Part shown: positions 25,177 through 33,328 of the stretch, piece by piece
Position numbering within the stretch: the stretch's first letter is position 1
Layout of the letters: each line of letters begins with the position of its first letter
Assembly: GCF_020509005.1 (NCBI RefSeq)
Contig: NC_063012.1
Coordinates: 2,914,001 to 2,978,000 of the forward strand
DNA: 64,000 nucleotides
DNA from: Fulvia fulva
Taxonomy: Eukaryota > Ascomycota > Dothideomycetes > Mycosphaerellales > Mycosphaerellaceae
Reading direction: 5' to 3'
Program-made: the position numbers and the translations under genes
Notes under the pieces: model-generated
What the model was told of the DNA's origin: nothing
The model's input: only the letters and a program-made list of their open reading frames with translations
The model's database searches: none

Positions 25177-27103
25177 CTAGAGACTTACGTAGCTTACCGA
25201 GGACAACCACGTACTCCTAGCAATATAGATAGGGGGAAGAAGCTAGCGATCGACACTAATAGCAATAGAGCTAATTACGGAGCAAATTCAGACCCTCTAG
25301 CACTACGGTAGGAACCGAGCGGCGTCCTTACTATCCCTCGATATCGTAGGGGCCTTCGACAACGTCTTATACTAAAGGCTAATACATATCCTATAGTAGA
25401 AAGGCATCCCCTAGTAGGCAACGTCGTTCGTCTTCTCCTTTCTCTAGGAACGGACGACATACCTAGTCCTAGGAAGGTACACGTCCGACCCGGTAAAGGT
25501 AGAGACTAGAATACCTTAGGGATCTACTCTCTCCCCTATCCTATTTCTAATATTTATGTCGGATCTAATCCCCCTTCTCACCTCTCCGTAAACCTTAGTA
25601 TCGGGGTTCGTAGACGATATAAACATCCTAGCCTAGTCAGACTCGACAGAAGAGAACTGTCGCCTCCCTAAAGATAGGTACAAGAAATACGAGGAGTAGG
25701 CAAAGAAGTATAGTGCCCGGTTCGCCCCTAAAAAGTACTAACTTATACACTTTAGTAAAGCGAGAATACACTATAATATAAAGGCGGCGGTAAGAATCTA
25801 AGGCTACGAGACCAAGCTATTAGCGGAGCTACGAGTACTAGGGATCTAGCTCGACCCGAAGCTAAGCTAGAATATATAGATTAAGAAAGCCTAGAGTCGA
25901 GCGCAAGTTAATAAAGCCTCGATAAAGAGGCCTACGGCATCTATATAGGGAGCAACATTCGACAAGGCAAGAGTAATATATAAGGCGATCGTTAGACTAG
26001 CTATGTTGTACGGGGTATAGATTTAGGGAATAGGAGGCGTAGGTAAGCCGATCCCGAAACGGATAGAGCAACCCCTAAATAGGACATAGGTAGGGAACCT
26101 ACGTAGGGTACTAGGCGTATATAAGACAACGTTAATAAGCACGGTAGAAATGGAGACAGGAATACTACTAATCGGCCAGTACATCCGGGGAATAAGAATT
26201 TAATACGCGGCAAAGACGACAGGTTACCTAGCATAAACCACGATCTAGGAGGTAAAGAATAAGATAGAAAGCCGCTACCGGAGAGGGGCAGGATATAGGA
26301 CAAGCCAAAAAGAGGATGACCTTACTACCTTTACGGCCGTATAGACAAGCACCGAATGGCTAGTACGAAAGGAGGAGGAGCGTAGGACTTGCTAGGCCGG
26401 CGGGAGCAAGGCTAAGACCTAAAACCTAGCGGAATAGATAGCGAGCTACCTATAGGAGTAGGACTAGAAAAGGAAGCCCCCTAAGACAATAGGCCCGATA
26501 GCGCTCCGAGCCTTCTAGAGACACAATTACTAGCTATATAGGGACCTAACAAGGGCCGAAGCAAGCATAGCGATCTAAATCAGGTCCGAATATATTAGAT
26601 TAAGGGCCTACCTATTTAGGAGACGCGTACTAGACATCTATAGCCTAGCCTACTAGTGTGGCTACCTATCGCAAAACCTAGAACATATACTACTACGATG
26701 CCCGTAGTAGGCGAGAGGTAGGGGAAATTAGAGGCACTAAGCGGGAAGGAGAGACTACAAGTCAATTATTAGGGACAAAGGCAACATTCGCCGAATCTCT
26801 CGGTAGATACTATAGTAGGGATACCTCTAGTAGTTTAGCCTCGCGAGCGAGACGGAGGAGTGGATAGACAAGAGGCGGAAGCGAGGGGGGTTATAGATAG
26901 GGTAGTCATTAGGGCAGGCCTATAACACTAGCGTACCCCTAACAAGGGAAATTTAAGACGATAACGAGGAGGAAAAGACAGGCGGGAAGGAGGAGGGGTT
27001 TTCACTAATACGGTTTCCCCTCTATATATACAAAAAAACAAGATAGCATAGCTATATAGGCTAAAGGGCACTACAACAGCTTAATGAAATATCTATCTAT
27101 CTA
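25177..27103 (+). pseudogene. 5'-truncated L1 ORF2 (reverse transcriptase to 3' tail)
   Basis: It aligns with 17903-19826 over its full length. It includes LDIVGAFDNV, the PQGS box and GFVDDINILA of the reverse transcriptase, the C-terminal cysteine/histidine cluster and the 3' tail. The same TGG-to-TAG stops occur as in L1, and long stretches, for example 26001-26303 against 18727-19029, appear identical. Other positions differ only by C/T or G/A. Confidence 0.85.
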
Positions 27104-27760
27104 TCTATATAAGAGATCTCTTTACGGATATTAAGGCCGTAACTCCCTTATCCTATATCGACGATATTAGACTATTAGTTACCTTAATAAGCCTAAAGAA
27201 TAACGTAAAGACTCTCGAGAGAGAAGTAAAACTTCTAAAGAAGAGAGGGGCCGAATAAGTAATAGAATTCGACCTAGCTAAAACCGAGCTACTATACTTC
27301 GCGAAAGGTAAGGGATACGATAGTTCTATTACCCTACTAAGCGGGAAAGTAATTAAACTCGTAATAAAAGCGTAAGATAGCTAGGAATTTAGTTTAATAC
27401 CTATCTTACCTTTAAGGAGTATATTTAAATCCGGTCGATAGAGGTACTCGCCTCCTTCTATAGGATAAACCGACTAGTAAATATAGAGAACGGTTTAAGT
27501 ACTCGTTCCCTCCTGACTCTCTACCTAGCGTACGTTACGACTATAGCGGACTACGGGGCGCCGGTGTGGTAGAAACTTAGACGGTGTATTACTCCTTTAG
27601 AAACGGTTCACGGGAAGGGAGTTAGGAAAGTCCTAGGAGTATTTCGAACTACTTCTACGGAACCGTACGAAAGAGAAGCGGACCTATTAACCCCCCGTAT
27701 CCGGCTAGAAAGGTAGGTTCTTAAGTATAGCCTCCGGATAAAGAAGCTCCTCGAAGATAA
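27104..27760 (+). pseudogene. LINE D, part 2: reverse transcriptase C-terminal region
   Basis: This continues the frame of part 1 across the insertion: after IYIRD it reads LFTDI and then the catalytic SYIDDIRLLV near 27160. Downstream is a Tad-type thumb region with ADYGAPVWW (one codon altered) near 27555 and RKVLGVFRTT near 27625. A G-family LINE interrupts it at 27760 within a KKLLEDK block, and the coding region resumes at 30345. Confidence 0.8.
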
Positions 27761-28570
27761 GTCGTCCTACGGAGAGCGCCTTCACGCGGCGGACGACGTA
27801 AGTATCTTCGTTACGACGAAGAGAAACTAAGACTCTCCCTCTCGAACCCTCCGCTCGAAGACTCGAAGAAAGACCCTTAAAGAGCGACGTATTTCGAAGC
27901 CTATAACGCGACGACAACGACTACGAGTACGATACAAAGAAGGAAAAGAGATAGAAGAGAGGAGAAGATAGGACACGTCCGGATATCTATTAACGGAGAC
28001 CTCGAAACTGCTCGGAAGAAGAGAGAACGCGACGGACTCTCTCTTCGGACAACGACGGCCGTACGAAGCGGGCGTTCTCGCTAGGAACCTACGAGGTACC
28101 TAAGCCTCGAGCTATCGTACGAAGAAGACGGTCGAAGACTCTCGGAGGGGACGGGCTATTCGAGATACCGCCTTTCTCTCTCTCTCTCGCTCTCTCGAAT
28201 TCGGCGTTCGTGCGACGGGTAAGCCCGGCGCGGCGAAGGCGGAGAAACACGACCCCGAAACACCGGTCGCGGTTTACGACCGGTCGCAATTCTCGAAACA
28301 CGACGGGCGCAAAACTTGTCTCGTCCGGGGCAAGGCGATCACGCGTCATACGGACCAAAGCGCCCACCTCCACCAAAAAACAACACCACATCTTCAATCG
28401 TGTTTTCTTTATCCAATATCAGGCCCATTGCAACCAGCAAATTTATATACGTATCTGGATACATCACTGAACAAATTGTCGTGCTTGGATTGGCTATATG
28501 TGGTGTTGTTGTCGCATGCTACCGTCGCAAACTTTTCACCTGTTTCTTGGATTGGAGAAGCTATTGGAAG

Positions 28571-29994
28571 ATGACCAAACACCTTTCAACACCTCAAAAG
28601 AATCAGATAGTAGGAGCCTATCACTACTGCAGACTTAAGGACATCAAGTGCTCGCAAAGAGACCTTGTTAAGACCTTCAAACCGCTCTTCGCACCCACAA
28701 GGCATCAGGTGCTATCTCGTGACCAGACGCAATCTCAGGCACCACCGCCAAGGCGGCTCTCTCCTTGTGGATTGAAGAGTGGCGGGTGTGATGTGATTGG
28801 CCGAGATTTCTGTCACGTGAATATCATTGCCTGAGGCTACATCACCCACACTCGCCACTCAATCTCAATTCACAGGGTCTGAATGGAGATAGCATCAGGT
28901 GCGCAATGCTCTGGACACTGCAGGCTCAAGACAGCCATATCACCTTCTAGAACCTCCACCTTCCGGACCAGATCAGCTCTTATCCAAGGAGGACTTGGAC
29001 CGGTGTGAACGGCTGCTTGAGAACTACCACTATGAAGGCCATCATGTGTCATGGGGCAATCTGCTCTGGAGAGCTGACATTGATTCCTTGCTCAGCTGAG
29101 ACACTGCGAAGGAATCTGAGGAACAGAGGCTATTCAATTTACATTGCTGAGAGCAAGGAATGGATATCCACCTCACTGGCGCGCTCAAGGGTGCGATGGG
29201 CTCCTCGCATGCTTATGACTTATCCAAGACCGGAAGACTGGAGGCATGTGAGATGGAGTGATGAGGTTCACTTTGGATGGGGCCCTGAAGGCAAGGCCTA
29301 TATCATTCGAAAGCGTGGCAACGCAGAGAGACGCAAGCCTGATTGTATCCAAGTGAGAGAGACCTACGACGACATGGATAAGAATCAGAAGCGTGTCCAT
29401 CTATGGGGAGCCATATGGTACAACAAAATGTCCCCATTGATTCAATATGAGGTTCCCTCGAACAGCAACGGCAAGATGAATCAAGACATCTACTGCAGCC
29501 AGATATTGCCCGTTGTGAAGGACTGGGTTGAGGATGTGTATCCAGAAACACACTACTACTATCACCCTGGCTCTGACGACCGTATCCTATTTGCGCTTGA
29601 GGAGGATAATGACAGTGGCCATGGGGTTGCTCAGAACAACAACAAGGTGGAGCGAATGAAGCAGTCAATGGGGCTGTCAAGGACTGAAGGCCCATATCGT
29701 TACTTCTTCAACCACGCCAGATCACCAGACTTCGCACCCATTGAGAACGTGTGGAGCCCTCTGAAGCAGTACGTACGACAACGACCTCACTGGTCTGATG
29801 AGATAGTGGCTGAGCTGTGTCAAGAACGATGGCAACAGATAAGGGAGGAGAATATGGACTGGATCAACGCCCTATGCGACTCAGTGCCAGAGAGATTGGA
29901 GAATATCATATTCAGCAGGGGTCAGAAGAACGCAGTAGATACACATTGTGACTATAGACGCAGCAGAACGAAGAACAAGGTGGTGTGGATGTGA
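28571..29994 (+). pseudogene. IS630/Tc1-type DDE transposase, broken by a MITE and a frameshift
   Basis: An N-terminal helix-turn-helix region starts at 28571 (MTKHLSTPQKNQIVGAYHYC). The catalytic domain, open from about 29097 to 29994, has WSDEVHFGWG (first Asp), LEEDNDSGHG (second Asp) and PDFAPIENVW (Glu), with 45 residues between the last two catalytic residues. The gene uses three frames. The first switch is explained exactly by a 190-bp insertion (MITE plus target duplicate) at 28713-28902. The second, near 29095, needs one extra or two missing bases. Stops of RIP type are absent, so decay here came from insertion and indel. The catalytic triad itself looks intact. Confidence 0.8.
28713..28891. 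mobile_element. 179-bp MITE inside the transposase gene
   Basis: It is bounded by a perfect 11-bp direct repeat, GCATCAGGTGC (28702-28712 and 28892-28902). It starts with TATCTC and ends with GAGATA, and has a further AGAC match in the terminal repeats. An internal imperfect inverted repeat with AGAGTGGCG and CGCCACTC arms lies at 28770-28864. Removing it with one target copy joins the two coding frames at the residues HQV. The 11-bp duplication suggests a Mutator-type source, which is an inference. Confidence 0.75.
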
Positions 29995-30344
29995 ATAGAG
30001 AGATAGAACAACACCTTCAGAAATGAACATAATCCCACCAGTTGTTTTGGGCGGTTTGGTCAGTGTAGAGCGTGGCGATAAACCGCAATTCTCGAAACAA
30101 GATACGACTACCGGGCAAATACGGCGTAAAAGGAGTACGAGTTATACGCCGGGACTCGTAGGGCGAGAAGGCCCTCGCAATATCGCGAAGAACGAACTCT
30201 TTCTTCCCTTCGAGAGGTTTTTCTAGCCGTAGGGCTTTTCCTCTCCTCTCGGATTTTCGGTCCTGTCTTAGGACCCGTGTTACATAGTCGAGGACTCATA
30301 AAGCACGTAAATGGAATAATCAATCAATCAATCCTCGAAGATAA

Positions 30345-31762
30345 ACCGATAGCTAGAGCCCTAAAGATACGAGAAGGGTTATAGAATCGGGTTACGAGTT
30401 TCTTCCGCCGAAAGAAGGGTCGAAACTATAAGGAACCCTAAAGAGACTAAAGGCTTTTAAGTCGCTAAGTATAACCGATAAAGAATACCTTACTAATCTA
30501 GTAGCTTCGGCTACTAGAGATAGATTCTATAAGGCAAAGAATAAGAAGGAATATACTATAAATAGCTACTTCTCTCGGTTTAAATATAAAGAGTACCTCC
30601 CGCTATAAATAAAATACAAACGGGTAGTATCTAGCGTCTACTACTCTCTACGTCTAGGATACGACTTCTTCCGGGACTACCTATATCGCTTCTATAAAAC
30701 GGAAGACAATAGATACTAGTACGGCTAAAAAGAGACCCCGATCTACCTACTATAAGGGTACCGTCTCTGCTCTAAAGTACAAACTAGAAAGATTAGAGAC
30801 GCGGTCTATTCTACTCTATTTCTATCGATCGACAGGTAATAAGAAGTTATCGATTATATCCGTACTATAGGGATAGTAATATCTAAGTAGTACCGTAAAA
30901 GAGCTACTAAACTTAGAGATATCGACTAGAATTTCTAGAGCTACCTCTCGATTCTAAAGGGCCTAGCTATAGGGGCGACCCTAACGAAATTTAATACTAG
31001 ACCTAATTAGGAAGAAACTAGGCCTATCTAATAAGCCTAAGTCTTAGGATTTTAGATCTAGTCTTCTTTCTACTCTACGAGTATAGGTTCTAAAGTTATC
31101 GCCGCCGGAAGGTAATAATTACTAAAAGCCTAACGTTAAAAGCTCCGGAGGCGGCCCTAACAAAATTTAGAACTAGTCCTAATCGAGAAGTATCTAGGCC
31201 TATTTTATACGCCTAAGTTGCGCGATTTTAGAACTAGTCTCTGTTTTACTATACGAGTACGGGTTACGAAGTTATTACCGCCGGAAGGTAGTAATTACTA
31301 AGTACCTAACGCTAAAACGTTAGTGTCTAATACTGAAATCTTAGCGCCTAGAACTAAGCTACGCGAAAGCGAATAACTCGGTAGTTTCTATACCGATTTT
31401 AACGATTAATAGCTCGTTTTATAGCCCGTTTTCTAAGGAATACGATATTTCAAAGAGACCCCCCCTAAAACACGTAACCTAGGACTCGGTATATAAAATA
31501 GAGTAAAAGTCGCTACTTTCTCGACTCTAGAGCTACGCTCTAAGCTACTACGACTATTTTCTCTTCATTTTTTTAGGTTTATAGCGTAAAAGGAGTACGG
31601 ATAATCGCCGGGGTCTATAAGGCGAGAAGGTCTTAGTAATATCGTAAAGAAGGAACTTTAGGTACTCTTAGAGATTTTTATCGCCGGAAGGATTTTCCTC
31701 TACTAATAAAAAGAAAACGATAGGGTAACCTACCCGTAGTATATAATAATAGTAATAATAAA
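30345..31762 (+). pseudogene. LINE D, part 3: C-terminal domain and 3' UTR
   Basis: This resumes after the G insertion (LEDKPIARALKIREG). It includes VSSVYYSLRLGYDFFRDYL and a degraded zinc-binding cluster near 30720-30780 (ETPIYLL, originally probably ETPIHLL, then a cysteine cluster). Coding ends by about 31000. The 3' UTR carries a 177-bp tandem duplication and a GCGTAAAAGGAGTACG block near 31580. The element ends in a TAA-repeat tail (about 31743-31760). RIP-type stops occur throughout. Confidence 0.7.
30974..31325. repeat. 177-bp tandem duplication in LINE D
   Basis: Unit 1 is 30974-31150 and unit 2 is 31151 to about 31325. They share CCCTAAC at the start, a TTTAGA-CTAGTC block, an ACGAGTA block and CCGCCGGAAGGTA near the end. 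Many differences are RIP-type transitions, so the duplication is older than the mutations. Confidence 0.75.
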
Positions 31763-32130
31763 TTTATAATAGCTATCTAGCCCCTAAATAGTCTACGAGG
31801 CTAGGGGCTATTAAGGAAGAGAGAGGGAAAAACCGTTATATAGAGTAAAATCCTCTTCGGGGGTTAGTAAGTTTTCTCTATTACTTATCGGTCGATCCGT
31901 TATACTAGAAGCGGTAAGCTCTTAAGCGGTTAGCCGCCCCGGAGTACTAATCTATATAGTGCCTAAGAGAAAGTATTAGTAGCTAACCGACTTACCTACC
32001 GTTAGCCGGTCGCCTATAAGGCGGAGCTTAAGTCGCTAAACCGCTAACTCGTTAGTCGCTCTAGTTTAGTCCTCCCTTTATAGCTACTATCGCGGTCGGG
32101 GTCGCCGCGGGCTATAGTCTACTCTCTCGC
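31763..32130. other. No gene seen
   Basis: This lies between the LINE D tail and the E LTR. It contains an 8-bp inverted repeat, TAGCCCCT and AGGGGCTA, near 31777-31820, and several GTTAGCCG/ACCGCTAAC fragments. I recognise no element or gene in it. Confidence 0.5.
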
Positions 32131-32291
32131 TATTACGGCCCTAGGCCTAGTAAATAGACAGCTAGTACGTAGGTTACGTAACCGTACGTACTAGCGTAAT
32201 ACCTCGGCTTATATATAGCCTCGGCATACCTCGCGCTCCTCTTTCCTACGTACCTAGCTACTTTATATTAATACGACTATAAACCGCTATA
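32131..32291 (+). repeat. E-family 5' LTR with self-primer pair
   Basis: The LTR starts TATTACGG and ends TATA (originally probably TG...CA). It has a TATATAT box from 32210. ACCTAGCTA at 32252-32260 lies about 42 nt downstream. TAGCTAGGT at 32294-32302, 2 nt after the LTR, is its perfect 9-nt complement. The LTR is related to 23524-23673. It is followed by the E gag. Confidence 0.75.
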
Positions 32292-33003
32292 CTTAGCTAG
32301 GTCTCTATATCCGTAGAAGAGCTACGACGGGATCTATAAGAGTATAGATTATTAATAACCATAATAAGACATTACGGCGTACGTTAGAAAAAACGTACGA
32401 CTCGGTATAAGAGACTACTACCTTAGGCTAAGTAGCACCTAATATAGTACGCCCTTAAGGATAGCGAGGCTCGCTACTAGCTATACGACTAGTAGTTTAG
32501 CGCGAGTCTATATATAATATATAGACTTAAGGATAGATATAGTAGTAGTAGTAAACTACCGACGACGCCTTATAGTATAAATTCGAGACCTTATAGCGAC
32601 TAGTTACTAACCTACCGCCTAAGTTCAACCTATACGACCTTCTTTCCGATAACGAGATCTAGAATGTCGATAGTATAGCTATAGCAGTAGTTGACTACGA
32701 CGACGACGGCGCTACCGAAGAAGGCGAAGGAGAGGAAGGTAAGATATAATAATAAGTCGTAAAGACCCCCCGAATCCCCGTTCACGACCTCCTATAACTC
32801 GATACTAATTAACTCGTTAAGCTCGTATAGGAGCCCGAGAGGGCCGCGGCTATCTACTTTATTTTACGACGTACGGGGTAAGAGTATAGGAATATAATAT
32901 AAATAGCGACTATACTCTACGAGTAATTAGGTAAAGTAGGGCAAGAGCTTAGGAGATAGAAGAGTTACGATTAGTAGATACGTAACGAGTACGATATACT
33001 AGT
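32292..33003 (+). pseudogene. E-family gag, first part
   Basis: After the leader, the frame read past RIP stops gives an N-terminal region, a DYDDDGATEEGEGEEG acidic patch near 32690-32740, then a helical region (LRRQKSYDQQMRNEYDMLVK near 32945-33005 after reading TAG as Gln). The intact A element splits it with the 5-bp duplication TAAGG, and the frame continues at 40236. This is a structural retrotransposon protein judged by position and architecture. Confidence 0.7.
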
Positions 33004-33008
33004 TAAGG

Positions 33009-33192
33009 TGTCACGGGCAGCCCGCGACCCCTCACTGTAGCTGCGTCGGCCCGGCTGAACCGCGGACCTTCTGCATCGGGTTAGCGCGGCTTGGCTTTAC
33101 TTTATAACTTCGCCGCGCCTCGCGCTCCTCTTTCGTAGCTTCGTAGAACAACAACTATCTCATTCGGACCCTATGGTACGCGCGCCCTTACA
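33009..33192 (+). repeat. A 5' LTR
   Basis: It is 184 bp long, starts TGTCACGG and ends CTTACA. The TATAA box is at 33103 and the primer-complement 9-mer GTAGAACAA at 33143-33151. It is identical to the 3' LTR. Confidence 0.97.
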
Positions 33193-33203
33193 GTTTGTTC
33201 TAC
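33103..33203 (+). promoter_or_regulatory. A TATA box, likely transcript start and self-primer binding site
   Basis: TATAA begins at 33103. GTAGAACAA (33143-33151) begins 40 nt later, about where a transcript would start. TTGTTCTAC (33195-33203), 2 nt after the LTR, is its perfect 9-nt complement. This is the geometry of Tf1-type self-priming, in which the mRNA 5' end folds back as primer. No tRNA-complementary site was recognised. Confidence 0.75.
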
Positions 33204-33208
33204 CTTAC

Positions 33209-33231
33209 TACCCAGATCGCGGATCTAGGTA
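33209..33231 (+). other. Leader hairpin in A
   Basis: Ten-nucleotide arms (TACCCAGATC and GATCTAGGTA) surround a GCG loop, with one C-A mismatch, just after the primer site. The A-1 and A-2 copies have perfect pairing here. It could be a dimerisation or packaging signal, by position only. Confidence 0.5.
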
Positions 33232-33328
33232 AGGGACGCGTAACAACAGGAACAGACAGAACCGCAGAACTCGAGAACGCGCAGAGCCGCATCAGAACAC
33301 AGAACACGGTAAGGCGCACAGCGCGCAG

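Larger units (their letters stand above)
24099..27103 (+). mobile_element. Chimeric L1 copy: 1.08-kb foreign module fused to a 5'-truncated LINE
   Basis: The whole 3.0-kb unit is bounded by a perfect 15-bp duplication, TCTATATAAGAGATC (24084-24098 and 27104-27118), so it inserted in one event into LINE D. Only 25177-27103 aligns with L1 (17903-19826). The 5' 1.08 kb does not match L1 or any other part of the window that I can find. The 3' end has the same ATCT-repeat tail as L1. This is the structure expected when reverse transcription of a LINE RNA switches to a second template. Confidence 0.8.
28337..30078 (+). mobile_element. Tc1/mariner-like DNA transposon, not RIP-mutated
   Basis: The composition changes sharply, with abundant CpA and TpG. 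Imperfect terminal inverted repeats of about 27-30 bp lie at 28339-28365 and 30049-30078; their best shared block is GACCAAA followed by CGCCC. It contains a degraded transposase gene. I cannot see a clear TA target duplication. A stretch with AATTCTCGAAACA occurs on both sides (near 28288 and 30087), so the exact ends are unsure. Confidence 0.65.
27761..30331 (+). mobile_element. G-family LINE 3' fragment, CpG-rich, interrupted by a DNA transposon
   Basis: It is flanked by a 13-bp duplication TCCTCGAAGATAA (27748-27760 and 30332-30344) and ends in an AATC-repeat tail (about 30318-30331), so it is a target-primed insertion into LINE D. Its 3' UTR (GCGTAAAAGGAGTACG near 30122) is related to the 3' UTR of LINE D near 31580, so it is a relative of D. 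The 5' part is a C-terminal coding remnant rich in charged residues. A CT-repeat lies at 28171-28200. RIP-type stops are rarer here than in its neighbours. Confidence 0.7.

Noticed and set aside
28171..28200. CT-repeat as a promoter or regulatory tract
   Set aside because: A simple repeat inside a dead LINE fragment, with nothing to show function.
28288..30105. Shared AATTCTCGAAACA on both sides of the Tc1-like element as a target duplication
   Set aside because: Tc1/mariner elements duplicate TA only, and the shared motif lies outside the inverted repeats. It may be a repeat of the host LINE.
23524..32291. The two E-type LTRs as ends of a single element
   Set aside because: The left one follows a purine tract and pol end, the right one precedes a gag, and they are clearly diverged, so they belong to two different insertions.
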